Of a stretch of 64,000 bases of DNA, positions 35,186 through 44,726 are shown one piece after another. A model generated the notes under the pieces. That model searched no databases and was not told the origin of the DNA. It saw only the letters and a list, made by a program, of their open reading frames with translations. The position numbers and the translations under genes are program-made. The DNA lies in the NCBI GenBank assembly GCA_013375455.1, contig JABXJT010000007.1, positions 1-64,000 of the forward strand. Reading direction: 5' to 3'. Source of the stretch: Candidatus Helarchaeota archaeon. Lineage in GTDB: Archaea > Asgardarchaeota > Lokiarchaeia > Helarchaeales > HEL-GB-A. Each line of letters begins with the position of its first letter. Positions within the stretch are counted from its first letter, which is position 1.

Positions 35186-35398
35186 ATGCCTGAATCAATC
35201 TATAAAATAATTGAGTTAGTCGGTTCGTCTGAGAAAGGATGGCAGGATGCCGTAAAGAATGTTGTAGAGCAAGCTGCAGGATCACTTCGCGATCTACGAA
35301 TTGCTGAAGTTGTGGAACTCGATGCGAAAATCGACAACCAGAAAGTTGCGCTTTGGCGAGCTAGGATACGTCTGTCCTTCAAATATGAAGGCAAATAA
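35186..35398 (+). CDS. Dodecin
   Basis: A 70-residue flavin-storage protein forming a hollow dodecamer. It has the strand-helix-strand-strand order of the family: YKIIELVGSS, the helix G-W-Q-D-A-V-K-N-V-V-E-Q-A and the W-R-A-R-I-R-L-S-F strand. The aromatic Trp of the flavin-stacking site is present. It is divergent from the aspartate kinase gene. A run of T residues begins 13 bases after the stop and could act as a terminator. Confidence 0.93.
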   Translation: MPESIYKIIELVGSSEKGWQDAVKNVVEQAAGSLRDLRIAEVVELDAKIDNQKVALWRARIRLSFKYEGK

Positions 35399-35800
35399 TT
35401 ATTTTCCCTTCTTTTTTTCTTGTCTAATGACATTATCTTTGCTTTTTTCGAGTAATTAGAGTATAATTTATTAGATAAAATAGAATGTAAGATTATTTTA
35501 CATTCATAAAAGGTAAATTTACAATAAGAATTCTAAGCATGTATTATAAAAAAAGTTTTAATTTACAAAGAGCTAAGGGAGTCCTTGAAGTAATCATGGA
35601 TGCTCGAAGAAAAAAGTTCTCTAAAAAGAAAAATAAGGTGCTTTTTGATGAGTAGATTAACCCAGCTACCAATCAAAAATTTCTATATCTCTAAATTAAA
35701 AAAAAAGTATAGAAATCTTGATATTTAAATGAGGAATTAAATTCTTAAGGATGATTACATCCTATTTTAATCAACATTCCTTCAATGCGAAGTGTGTTCC
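35399..35800. other. Intergenic region with one possible small ORF
   Basis: About 400 A+T-rich bases. A T-run near 35411-35418 follows dodecin. A 38-codon basic frame is at 35539-35655 (listed separately). The right end upstream of the coiled-coil gene contains A/T stretches suitable for a promoter. Confidence 0.45.
35539..35655 (+). CDS. Possible small basic protein, 38 residues
   Basis: The frame opens with ATG and ends in TAG. The peptide is amphipathic and Lys/Arg-rich (NLQRAKGVLEVIMDARRKKF). There is no Shine-Dalgarno. It lies alone in a gap, so it may be a nucleic-acid-binding micro-protein or chance. Confidence 0.25.
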   Translation: MYYKKSFNLQRAKGVLEVIMDARRKKFSKKKNKVLFDE

Positions 35801-37048
35801 ATGTCAGTAGAAGATCGCATTAAAGAACTTGAAGCGCAGCTTGCTAAAAAAGATCAGACCATTCAAGAATTGAACGAAGGTATAAAGAATATAACAGACA
35901 AATTGGCAATCACTCAAGCAAATTTTGAGGAGCAAATTTCCCGGATTGCCGAAGAACAAGCAAAAATGGATAAAATGAAAGATGAAGCACTTGAGAATTT
36001 ACAAGCGCAATTGAACAAGAAAGTCGACCAAGTTTATGAATATCAAGTCCTGCTGGATAGTGATGAGGGTATCAAAGACATGCAAGCGAAAATCAAAATT
36101 CTGGAAAACTTAAATGCTAAAAAAGTAAAAGAAATTGAGAAACTCAATGCTGAAATGCAATCGGTTATTGAACAAAATGAAAAGCTAAAAGCAAGATATA
36201 AGGAAATGAAAGGAAAAAGTGTAAAAGAACTAGAATCATTGGTAGCGAAAAAAGAGGCAGAAATCCACGAATTGACATTAAAAATGGGAGATTTAAAAAG
36301 TTTACAGACTGAGTTGAAAGGCGAACAAACTGAGATTATTGAATCATTTCAAACGCAGCTAAATAGGATAAAAGAACTAGAAGCCACTAATGCTCAGCTG
36401 GAAGAACAAGTTCAAAGATATTCAAGCGGGCTTGATGCCCAAAAAATGAAAGCGTATGATGATTTTGTATCACAGCTTCAGTATGAATTGAACGAGGTCA
36501 AAAACCAGTTAGCAAGTTCAGAGCACCTCCGGTCTGAGCAACAAGTCAGCATAAGTCATTTCGAACAATTGCTCGGACAAGTGCAGTCTCAAATAGCACA
36601 ACAGGAAGCTGCAGCCTACCAGGCGCAACAGCAAGCAGCCGCGAGTTATCAACAGCAGGCTCCCCCTCCACCAATGCAACCGCCCATTCCACAGGTACAA
36701 CCCACGCAACCAGGATATCCAGTTTCGCAACCAGCATATCCAGCCACTCCAGCTCCTCCAGCTCAACCAACTGGTCCTGCAAGTGGTGCGCAACAGGAAG
36801 CGGTCAGATTATTAGATACCATAGCGGCAAGAGCAAGGAGCGGCATTCCAGGAAGTCAACTAGCTCAAGAAATGGAGCAAACACGAAATAGGATTGTGGA
36901 AGTCTTCCAATGGCATCCAGCACTATTTGAACTCGCCGCGTTTGCCCGCCGATTGAAGCAATTACCAGTAGGGACTGTACTCGATGCTGGGACTCTAAAT
37001 AGTTTGCTTGAGAGAATAGAAGCATGGAAAAGTCGGATACTAGCTTAA
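35801..37048 (+). CDS. Long coiled-coil protein with Pro/Gln-rich linker
   Basis: About 415 residues from the ATG at 35801 (a GTG at 35792 is in frame). Residues 1-265 are almost continuous heptad-rich coiled coil. About 265-335 is Gln/Ala/Pro-rich, with repeats such as PAYPATPAPPAQP. The last 80 residues form a separate helical domain (AVRLLDTIAARARSG ... WHPALFELAAFARRL). The layout suggests a structural or adaptor protein, perhaps cytoskeletal or membrane-remodelling. No family recognised. A radical SAM gene follows after 35 bases. Confidence 0.8.
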   Translation: MSVEDRIKELEAQLAKKDQTIQELNEGIKNITDKLAITQANFEEQISRIAEEQAKMDKMKDEALENLQAQLNKKVDQVYEYQVLLDSDEGIKDMQAKIKILENLNAKKVKEIEKLNAEMQSVIEQNEKLKARYKEMKGKSVKELESLVAKKEAEIHELTLKMGDLKSLQTELKGEQTEIIESFQTQLNRIKELEATNAQLEEQVQRYSSGLDAQKMKAYDDFVSQLQYELNEVKNQLASSEHLRSEQQVSISHFEQLLGQVQSQIAQQEAAAYQAQQQAAASYQQQAPPPPMQPPIPQVQPTQPGYPVSQPAYPATPAPPAQPTGPASGAQQEAVRLLDTIAARARSGIPGSQLAQEMEQTRNRIVEVFQWHPALFELAAFARRLKQLPVGTVLDAGTLNSLLERIEAWKSRILA

Positions 37049-37083
37049 TTAAATTTTGAAATTTTATTTCTGACACGATTTAG

Positions 37084-38226
37084 ATGCAACGATTTGAAAT
37101 CGCCAGCGTAAGACCTCCCACTGAAAATTTCAGCCTAGCGATACCCGCTCATTACTATTGTCCCTGGGGTAAATGTGCATTTTGTCCAAGTGTTTTATTT
37201 ACAGAATCCAGGACATTTAAAAGGAGGAGATTAGAGGAAATTCTTGAGGATATTAGTAACGCCACTTTATTGAACGAATTAGTACTAGAATCTGGATTTC
37301 CTAATCAAAGCGCAATTCACACTTTGATCAGGGATTATCCTCAATTGAATGGTTGTATAATTCACTTGGTATATTGGCATCTCTACGCAAATGCATCCAC
37401 TGCATTTTTAGGCGGAGCAAATCCACTTCTTTACAAGAGTGACTTTTTAACAAAAATTCTTCGCGTGTTGAAATCCACCTTTCCTTCAATAATCAGAATC
37501 ACGAGTTATGGCCGCACGAAATCTGCCAGTAAAAAAGACGTGCAATATTTTGAGGCCCTCCATCAAGCAGGATTAGATCGCATTCACGTGGGGCTAGAAT
37601 CGGGGTCAAATCAAGTGCTTAAGTTTATGAATAAAGGAGTAACTGCCGAAGAGCATGTAGTTGGAGGACAAAAAATAAAGGATGGGGGAATCTCTTTATG
37701 TACATACGTGATGCCTGGTTTAGGAGGAAAGAAATGGAGCACTGAACATGCAATAGAAACTGCCAGGGTTATAAACGAAATTGAACCAGATTTTGTTCGA
37801 TTGAGAACGCTAGAAATATTTCCAATGACCTCTCTTCATGGGAAATTGCGATCGGGTGAATTCATTGAACTCTCCGAGGAGGAAGTAGTAAAAGAAGAGA
37901 GAATTCTGGTAGAAAATATTGAATGCAACACCACGATAACGAGCGATTCTGCAGCAAATTTATTAATTGAGATTTGGGGCACCCTTCCAAGAGATAAGGA
38001 AAAAATTTTCCAAGCCATTGACAATTATCTAAGCTTGAGCCCAGAGGAAAAATTAGAATTTAGCTTAAAGAGAAGAGTCGAAGCGTTTAGCAGCCAATAT
38101 GGTGGATTATCCCGACCAATTGAACGAAAATTAAACAAGCTAAAGCGAATGCAAAAAAATGATGAGAAATATTACGAGAAAATAAGAAGGATTATTAAAT
38201 ATATTCGGGATCGATTAATTCCTTAA
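37084..38226 (+). CDS. Radical SAM protein with CX4CX2C cluster motif
   Basis: A 380-residue radical SAM enzyme. The cluster motif is CPWGKCAFC near residue 22, with four residues between the first two cysteines instead of three. Such motifs occur in several radical SAM subfamilies and may bind the cluster normally. Supporting segments are the H-V-G-L-E-S-G-S strand and Y-V-M-P-G-L-G-G-K. A charged C-terminal domain follows. No B12 domain. The substrate is unknown. It is co-oriented with the coiled-coil gene. Confidence 0.85.
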   Translation: MQRFEIASVRPPTENFSLAIPAHYYCPWGKCAFCPSVLFTESRTFKRRRLEEILEDISNATLLNELVLESGFPNQSAIHTLIRDYPQLNGCIIHLVYWHLYANASTAFLGGANPLLYKSDFLTKILRVLKSTFPSIIRITSYGRTKSASKKDVQYFEALHQAGLDRIHVGLESGSNQVLKFMNKGVTAEEHVVGGQKIKDGGISLCTYVMPGLGGKKWSTEHAIETARVINEIEPDFVRLRTLEIFPMTSLHGKLRSGEFIELSEEEVVKEERILVENIECNTTITSDSAANLLIEIWGTLPRDKEKIFQAIDNYLSLSPEEKLEFSLKRRVEAFSSQYGGLSRPIERKLNKLKRMQKNDEKYYEKIRRIIKYIRDRLIP

Positions 38227-38287
38227 TTCAGCTAGTCCAGTCACAAACCGTAATTTGTTTTAGAATTAAAAGCCTCACGTTTCTTTT

Positions 38288-39088
38288 TTAAGATTTCATT
38301 GCACTTAAGATTCTTTTAACATCTTCGGCATATCCAATTGTAACCACTTTGAAAGCTTCGGCAAATTTATATCCTTTCTTTTTTCCGGCTTCCTCCGTCA
38401 TATTGCGAACGAAAATATCTACCAAAGTTTGATTATCAACTTGCTGGATGAGAGAATAGTCAATGGCTTCTGCTTCCAATTGGCCAAAAATTTCTTCTTT
38501 AAGCATTTGTACCTGAGATGCGTGTTTCATTATAGCCTTGATTTTCGTTCTAACTTCTTTATTGTTTAGAGAAATCCACGTATTCGGAGTTGGAGAGCGA
38601 AAGAGCCAAATTTCGCTGACAAAATGCTTAGCCAATTTAAATTCGGGATGAAAGAGCGGATAATGGCAAAAATAACAACTTTCGAATGCTGCTAAAGCAA
38701 CCTTCCGGTGGTCGCTGTGCTGTTCATACGTGTTCCAAGGATCAAACGTCATCACAATTCGGGGCTTGAGCTTGCGAATTTGATAGACATATTTCTCTCG
38801 CAGTTCTAAGTGAGGAGTACGATCGAGGAATCCATCCTCATATCCTAGAAAAATAACATCTTTCACGCCTAACACCTCAGCAGCAGCCCGAGCTTCCGCT
38901 TCTCTAGTCGATATGATCGTTTTTGGGTCGGCGTCAGGTTGCAAACTGCCACGTTGCCCATTCGTCGTTATGAGAAAATATACTTCTTTTCCTTCCTTAC
39001 TGAACTTGGCAATAGTGCCTCCTGCCATGAATTCGATGTCATCTGGATGGGCACCAATGACTAAAACAATTTCTTTCATTGCGTTCAC
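38288..39088 (-). CDS. PIG-L / LmbE family deacetylase
   Basis: A 266-residue zinc deacetylase. The metal motif GAHPDDIEFMAGG near the N-terminus, the T-N-G-Q-R-G-S loop and the Y-E-Q-H-S-D-H-R-K segment with the third ligand are all present. Relatives deacetylate GlcNAc-containing glycolipids, mycothiol/bacillithiol precursors or glycans. Two membrane-associated genes follow upstream on the same strand (39144 and 39796), so surface glycan or lipid work is possible. Confidence 0.92.
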   Translation of the reverse strand: MNAMKEIVLVIGAHPDDIEFMAGGTIAKFSKEGKEVYFLITTNGQRGSLQPDADPKTIISTREAEARAAAEVLGVKDVIFLGYEDGFLDRTPHLELREKYVYQIRKLKPRIVMTFDPWNTYEQHSDHRKVALAAFESCYFCHYPLFHPEFKLAKHFVSEIWLFRSPTPNTWISLNNKEVRTKIKAIMKHASQVQMLKEEIFGQLEAEAIDYSLIQQVDNQTLVDIFVRNMTEEAGKKKGYKFAEAFKVVTIGYAEDVKRILSAMKS

Positions 39089-39143
39089 TTTTTTTCTTAT
39101 CTATATATTTAAATAAACATTATTTTCTTAAAGCCTTTTTTCA

Positions 39144-39767
39144 CTAAGACAGGAATAATAGGTTGATGTAAAGCACGGAGATCCACGTCTGTAACACGAT
39201 GAATTGTATCCATTCCCAGAAATTAACATTAAAAAGAATGTTGTCAATAGGCTGGTCAGGGGTATAAGATTGTGTATATTTTATAGCGGAAATGAAAAGC
39301 GGCCAACATGTAAAAAGAGTAATGGAACTGATTATAACCGTGATGATACTTAAATCAGAAAGAAAAATGGGATAAACCAGTGCTATATTGGCTATTAATA
39401 TGCCACCCATTGCGAAAGTCGCAGCGATCATATGAGGAATATTCTTATGTTCGGGAAAGAGTCCTACTAAAATTAATCCGATGGGATTAAAAAAAAACGC
39501 CATTATTCCAATAGTGGTCATCCAATGGGTGGGAAGTACTTGAAGAACAAAGTAGGGGAAGGGTAATAGGACGAATCCCATGATAAATATCGTGGGATTG
39601 AAGATTTTGGCACTCTTATAATCCGGGTTGCCTAATCCGCTAATAGTTCGAGTGAAAATTGAATAATTTGGATATAAATAGATACAATACAATAGGAGAA
39701 TTGGGAACGCTATCAGAGCCAAACCGAACACGATTGCATACCAAACGGGTAAAATCATCATGATCAC
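39144..39767 (-). CDS. Six-TM membrane protein, DUF998/Frag1-like
   Basis: A 207-residue protein with six hydrophobic helices. The segment I-S-G-L-G-N-P after helix 1, an F-N-P-T-I-F-I-M-G-F helix, then L-V-G-L-F-P-E-H-K and H-M-I-A-A resemble DUF998-like proteins, which are of unknown function. It lies 28 bases after the hydrolase/membrane fusion gene on the same strand and before the PIG-L gene. Confidence 0.7.
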   Translation of the reverse strand: MIMMILPVWYAIVFGLALIAFPILLLYCIYLYPNYSIFTRTISGLGNPDYKSAKIFNPTIFIMGFVLLPFPYFVLQVLPTHWMTTIGIMAFFFNPIGLILVGLFPEHKNIPHMIAATFAMGGILIANIALVYPIFLSDLSIITVIISSITLFTCWPLFISAIKYTQSYTPDQPIDNILFNVNFWEWIQFIVLQTWISVLYINLLFLS

Positions 39768-39795
39768 TTCCGTAGTAAATAGGTTAATGTTTAGA

Positions 39796-41640
39796 TTAAA
39801 GCATGACCATGAACGAAGTCAAAAACCAACAAATCATGGTAGCTTGGACAATCGCAGCAGGTAGAACATGCTTAGTCTTATGGAAAATCCAGGCATTAAG
39901 GAGCCCAAATAAGGTAAAAACTACAATGCCGCCAACCAAAGCAGCAAGTGGTATGCTAATAGTAAACCCTGCGTAGCTAAACGAAAAGGTAGCGGCTGGC
40001 CATACTATGAAGAAGGTCGCCACTCCTTGGATGAGCCCTCCAACTATGGCAATGAAAAATAAATTGAACCAATTTTTTAGTCGCGACCGCTCTTTATACA
40101 ACTTTGTCTGAATCAGTCCACGTAAACATAGCTCTCCTATAAACGAAACAAGAAGGAAATTTAGGAAGATTAAGAGATAGGCGCCCCAATCTCTCGGAAA
40201 GGATATGAAGGAGGTCGGTAAATTTGGGACATAAAAGAATCCGAATACAAGGAGGGCGCTGATGGCAATCCCAATTAAAGTAGCTCTTAATGTGGTCGAT
40301 TTATTCAACCCGAAATCAATCCACGTTGCGTTGTAGGAGCGTTTTTCGAAATAAAGCAGTAAAACGAGTCCAATAGCAACGAAGCTTCCTTGAATGGTTA
40401 AAATATTGACAAGAAACCCTGCGATGTTATAAGGACTCCATGCTACATACTCCAATATCCTCATCACCGGAAATGTTAAAACTGAGGCGCCGATGAAAAT
40501 GCCCGCATATATTCCTAAACTTAAAATTTTCTTTTTTGTTTTTAATGAGGAAGCTATTGTCGGTTGCTCAATACGGTTAGGGTTTAAAATGGAAGTACAG
40601 ATGTAAGAAATTCCTGGGAAAATGCAGATGAGAAAACCAACAGTAATAAGAGTCCTCCAATAAGGATTAAAATTCCATTGAATTAGATCATTGAGTGTTA
40701 AATTACCATTCGTAACATTTAACGCATTTTCTACCCAGAGCACGGTGTCCACAATAATTTCGGGAGCTGTTGGCTCACCCCCGTGATCTATCCCTGGATA
40801 CATTTTCAGCATAGTCCGATTTCCAGCGGAGAAATTACCGTAAGCAACATTCACCTCAGCCGATGTATTGCCACTAGCATTAATTATAAGCAATAAGGCT
40901 TCCTCAGGAGTCGCAGCATTATCAAGACCCCCGAGTACGAAGAAGAAATTCTTCGGTTTGGATTCATTAACCCAATTTATCGGAGATCGGATGTCTCTCT
41001 CATAAGGATCTGAAAGATTGGCATGGAATGAAAGGTAGGGGAGATATTCATCAACGAGAATGATATCTGAAATGAACCGAGAAATTAAAAGATCAACGGA
41101 AACGGGTGGCCCCATCACAACGGTGGCATTAAAGCGACTATCATTGTGAGCTGCGCGAATTGAGGACATTCCACCTAGCGAATGACCAACGAGTCCAAGG
41201 TTACTGATATTATAATGATTCAATAAATACGTGGCAGCCCCCATTATATCCCAAGGCTCGTAGGCACTAAGTGTACATATTCCTTGCGAATCTTGATGCC
41301 CCCTCAGATTGATAGCAAGTGTTATAAAATTCCGGCGAACGAATTCAACTGCCATATGATGAAACCTCTCTGCTCTATCGTTAATTCCGTGTACTAGCAC
41401 GACTGCCGGATAGAATTGTGATGCGTTGTAGTTTTGAGGGAAATACAGATTACCTGTAATTGTTAAATTATCACTTTGACCTGGAAAATTAACATTTTGA
41501 CTCGTGAAACTAACTTTCTCTGGCTTAATATTCGTCTTAAATTGATCATACGGAGCTAAAATAATACCGATAATTATTAACACTATACCAACTAACAGCA
41601 AATACTTTCGCAGGTTAATTGACTGCATAATCTTCGCCAT
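39796..41640 (-). CDS. Alpha/beta hydrolase fused to a CPBP-like membrane domain
   Basis: A 614-residue protein. A signal-anchor helix (about 12-30) is followed by an extracytoplasmic alpha/beta hydrolase with an H-G-I-N-D oxyanion segment, the nucleophile GHSLGG, an Asp in G-G-L-D-N and a His in Y-P-G-I-D-H-G-G. The C-terminal half holds about seven helices. One segment, I-G-E-L-C-L-R-G, resembles the EExxxR motif of CPBP/Abi membrane proteases but has Gly for the first Glu, so peptidase activity is doubtful. It could be a lipid- or peptide-linked hydrolase at the cell surface. Confidence 0.85.
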   Translation of the reverse strand: MAKIMQSINLRKYLLLVGIVLIIIGIILAPYDQFKTNIKPEKVSFTSQNVNFPGQSDNLTITGNLYFPQNYNASQFYPAVVLVHGINDRAERFHHMAVEFVRRNFITLAINLRGHQDSQGICTLSAYEPWDIMGAATYLLNHYNISNLGLVGHSLGGMSSIRAAHNDSRFNATVVMGPPVSVDLLISRFISDIILVDEYLPYLSFHANLSDPYERDIRSPINWVNESKPKNFFFVLGGLDNAATPEEALLLIINASGNTSAEVNVAYGNFSAGNRTMLKMYPGIDHGGEPTAPEIIVDTVLWVENALNVTNGNLTLNDLIQWNFNPYWRTLITVGFLICIFPGISYICTSILNPNRIEQPTIASSLKTKKKILSLGIYAGIFIGASVLTFPVMRILEYVAWSPYNIAGFLVNILTIQGSFVAIGLVLLLYFEKRSYNATWIDFGLNKSTTLRATLIGIAISALLVFGFFYVPNLPTSFISFPRDWGAYLLIFLNFLLVSFIGELCLRGLIQTKLYKERSRLKNWFNLFFIAIVGGLIQGVATFFIVWPAATFSFSYAGFTISIPLAALVGGIVVFTLFGLLNAWIFHKTKHVLPAAIVQATMICWFLTSFMVML

Positions 41641-41764
41641 TTTAATGCAAATCTACTTCCATTACTTTATTGATATTAGATTACAATAAATACTTGTATG
41701 AAAAGAGGAGACAATGGATTTAAATTACCTTTCTTTTTAATAAATATTTCCAGAGGAGACCAAA

Positions 41765-42616
41765 ATGAAGTTCGTATTAGATGATAAAGATTTTGCCAAA
41801 TTAACTTCAGTAGAGGGTCCATTAGAGGGTAAGTTCTTTGATGCTGAAATAGTATTAGTTTCATTTTTGACCGATCGAAAAACCATCAAGCGCATAATCC
41901 CAAGACCATTGAAACCTGCATCGCCACCAACTGCCACAGCCTTTGTCGCTAAATATCCAAAAACAAACTTTGAGTGTGTCTACAATGAAGCAGCTTTAAG
42001 CCTTAACGTGGAGTACAAGGGAGAGCCAGGTAGTTATTGCCTCTCAATGCCCGTTACAGATGACATGGCTATGATTGGAGGTCGCGAAATATACGGATTT
42101 CCAAAGAAAATTGCAGAAAAAATCTCGTTAGATGCAACTGAAACCGGGGTAAATGGTTCTTGCGTGAGACGAGGAACTGAACTAATTAATTTATCAATGG
42201 ATTTCGAACAAGAAGTAGATAAAGAAGACTTATTAAAACTTCTCAATCCTGGTGGTCCAAAATCTGAAACGTGGGAAGCCGTAAATTACCTCTTCAAGTA
42301 CTTTATAGCACCTGATGGGTCTGGTTTTGATTATAAACCCAGGCTCGTGAGGCAGGTTTCATCGATTAGCCCTGTAAAAAAGATCAAATTGAGTTCCAAA
42401 TTCGAACTCAACCTTAAATCTTCAAACCGGGACTTTCTTGGAGAAATTCCTGTAAAAAGCCCTATTATGGGTGCGTATGGTTTTTTTAACATGACAATGC
42501 ACCTTGGGAAAGTAGTCGCGGAAGTGGATGAATTTAGTTTCATGCCATATGCCTTCTCTAAAGTCGACTTCGTAATCTCGGAAGACAAGGAACTAACACC
42601 TGAAGCCAAACATTAA
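41765..42616 (+). CDS. Acetoacetate decarboxylase-like protein
   Basis: A 283-residue protein of the acetoacetate decarboxylase superfamily. The Schiff-base Lys lies in G-G-R-E-I-Y-G-F-P-K-K, and the preceding T-D-D-M-A-M-I segment is also typical. A beta-rich C-terminal part follows. AGAGGAG lies a few bases upstream of the start. The true substrate may be acetoacetate or another beta-keto acid. A thiolase gene (44727) lies 2 kb away and could feed such a pathway. Confidence 0.9.
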   Translation: MKFVLDDKDFAKLTSVEGPLEGKFFDAEIVLVSFLTDRKTIKRIIPRPLKPASPPTATAFVAKYPKTNFECVYNEAALSLNVEYKGEPGSYCLSMPVTDDMAMIGGREIYGFPKKIAEKISLDATETGVNGSCVRRGTELINLSMDFEQEVDKEDLLKLLNPGGPKSETWEAVNYLFKYFIAPDGSGFDYKPRLVRQVSSISPVKKIKLSSKFELNLKSSNRDFLGEIPVKSPIMGAYGFFNMTMHLGKVVAEVDEFSFMPYAFSKVDFVISEDKELTPEAKH

Positions 42617-42629
42617 TTCCCTTTTTCAT

Positions 42630-43268
42630 TTATAAGAGCAATTTGGCGAAAATCAGACCCCGCTTGTCAGGAGCATCAGGCCACATGCCTCTTTGATCAA
42701 CGCATATAATTTGATATCCCCACTTTTTATAAAAAGGAATAGCTTTATAGTTCCCTTCTGAGGTTCCAAGATGAATCCCCTTTACATTTAAATTACGCAT
42801 ATGATCTTCAAATTGCTGCATCAATTGGCTTCCAATGCCCATTCGCTGATGGGACTCCAAGATATCAACGTGGAGGTGTGCGGGGTATTTTTGATTAATT
42901 TCAGCACTCGGGATGGCAGAAGGAAGCCATCTCATGAAATACAAAAGCGTCTTGATATCTTGCCGATATCGCCAAAATGTAATAAATAATAAACGGAATA
43001 TTATTCGCCAACCCATTTTAGCGGCAAAAAGCCGTTCTTGGCGGGATGAATCGGGTGTTCCTAAAATATACCCAACAATTTTCCCTTGATCCTCTGCCAC
43101 ATAGCAATGCTCCGGCTCGTACAGCGGGTAATAGAGGCAGTTCATGAGGCCAAAGAGTTTCTTGTCCCTGAAATGCCCTGTCGCGTCCTCTCCCATATAC
43201 CCCGTTTTAAAACAAACGTCCATAATCCCTTCTTGATCGGATTTACGGCATTTTCGGATTATAACCAT
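42630..43268 (-). CDS. GNAT acetyltransferase
   Basis: A 212-residue GCN5-type N-acetyltransferase. The acetyl-CoA-binding motif A is in H-Q-R-M-G-I-G-S-Q-L-M, preceded by an L-H-V-D-I strand. The C-terminal G-Y-Q-I-I strand closes the fold. A long middle segment with hydrophobic residues (F-W-R-Y-R-Q) may be an insertion. The substrate is unknown. It is convergent with the decarboxylase-like gene and lies downstream of the DUF1015 gene. Confidence 0.88.
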   Translation of the reverse strand: MVIIRKCRKSDQEGIMDVCFKTGYMGEDATGHFRDKKLFGLMNCLYYPLYEPEHCYVAEDQGKIVGYILGTPDSSRQERLFAAKMGWRIIFRLLFITFWRYRQDIKTLLYFMRWLPSAIPSAEINQKYPAHLHVDILESHQRMGIGSQLMQQFEDHMRNLNVKGIHLGTSEGNYKAIPFYKKWGYQIICVDQRGMWPDAPDKRGLIFAKLLL

Positions 43269-43314
43269 ACTAATTCAATCTCATAAAGTTAAAAATAAAG
43301 TTAATTGAGTTTAA

Positions 43315-44598
43315 TCATACTTCATTAGGACCCCATTTGTAAATGATGAGCCCTGAAAGCGGTTTCGGATAAAAATAGGTGGATTTATGGGGCATAATCT
43401 CGTTGCCTTGGGTGATTTGCAAGACTTGCTCCACTTTGGTGGGATTTAAAATGAATAGAGCTTGATATAATCCATTATGAACTGATTGAACTGCTTCTTC
43501 AAGATTTTTAATGTAGGCAATATTCTCCGAATCGTCAATGTATTGTTCAATCTTTAGTAACTGCTTAAATATAAATTCATGGAGGATAGATACGTCTAAG
43601 CGCTTCCATTCATTAGAAAATTCTCCGCCAATTAAAGATTCCGGAGGAAATTCTTCTCTTAGAGTGATTAGAAAGAACGTATTCATATTATAGAGAAATA
43701 ATCCAAAAGTATTTTGTGGCATTTTCCTTATACGCTCAAGAACCTTAGTCAATTGATTCAGCATCTTAGGTTCGGAAAAATCATAAGCTTCGAATCTAAA
43801 ATACTTCTTAATATGATTTACTATGGTATGTGTATTGATCTTAGAAACATATCTCACTAATCGATGAGTTGGGAAAACTGATAAATTCGGGTCATTCATA
43901 TCCACTAATAACCCGAGAACATATTTACTTCCATTTTCGTCAGAAAGCATAAGAGCAGAAGTATATCGGTGGTGCCCATCTGCTATTAAAAGTGGAATGG
44001 TTTGAAATGAATCTTGAAGGTCTTGGATATCTAGAGCATCATCGATTACCCAAACTGAATGTTCAACTTTATCACGGTCATTTACTACAAGAAATGGATT
44101 TCGCGGCTTGTATTTTTGGATAACTTTAGTATAAGTGTGATTTCCATTGAAAATAAAGAATATTGGATTGAAATTCGCATGTGTTTCCCGAAATAAATTA
44201 TAGCGCCCTTCAGTTACTTTTTTAAATGTCCTTTCATGGGGAATAATTTGTTTCTCAGAGAATTTTGATAACTTAACAATCGCAAGTAACCCGTACCGCT
44301 CATGCATTTCTCCATTTTGATAGTGCTTTGTCTTATAAATGTAAAAGGCAGGAGATTTCTGTTGAATAAGACGTCCAGTTTCAATTAATTTATTTAAAAT
44401 TTCTCCAGCTTTGGGATATGAGTCCGGTAAAATAATCTGCACGATATTATCTCGACTTTCTCGAAGATATGCACTCCTTTCAGCGGGCGAGATCACATCA
44501 TGCGGAGGCGCCAATAATTGCTCAAGTTCCTTCTTATCTCTGGCATCGAAATAATATGCTTTAAATGGCACTATCGCAGGCATTGGTAAATTATCCAA
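43315..44598 (-). CDS. DUF1015 family protein
   Basis: A 427-residue protein opening with I-V-P-F-K-A-Y-Y-F and the A-P-P-H-D-V-I-S motif. The conserved A-D-G-H-H-R-Y core and the F-P-T-H-R segment complete the DUF1015 signature. The family is widespread in archaea and bacteria; a kinase or phosphate-linked role in serine metabolism has been discussed for some members, so the precise reaction is uncertain. It is divergent from the thiolase gene. Confidence 0.9.
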   Translation of the reverse strand: MDNLPMPAIVPFKAYYFDARDKKELEQLLAPPHDVISPAERSAYLRESRDNIVQIILPDSYPKAGEILNKLIETGRLIQQKSPAFYIYKTKHYQNGEMHERYGLLAIVKLSKFSEKQIIPHERTFKKVTEGRYNLFRETHANFNPIFFIFNGNHTYTKVIQKYKPRNPFLVVNDRDKVEHSVWVIDDALDIQDLQDSFQTIPLLIADGHHRYTSALMLSDENGSKYVLGLLVDMNDPNLSVFPTHRLVRYVSKINTHTIVNHIKKYFRFEAYDFSEPKMLNQLTKVLERIRKMPQNTFGLFLYNMNTFFLITLREEFPPESLIGGEFSNEWKRLDVSILHEFIFKQLLKIEQYIDDSENIAYIKNLEEAVQSVHNGLYQALFILNPTKVEQVLQITQGNEIMPHKSTYFYPKPLSGLIIYKWGPNEV

Positions 44599-44726
44599 TT
44601 ACTCAATTAATGAAAGATTACATTACAGTTACAAATAAATTTTTAAAACTTTTTCAAACTTATGAACATGGAAACCCTCTTATTTTGAAATAACAAATGT
44701 AATTTAAATTAACTGAGTTGAAAAAT

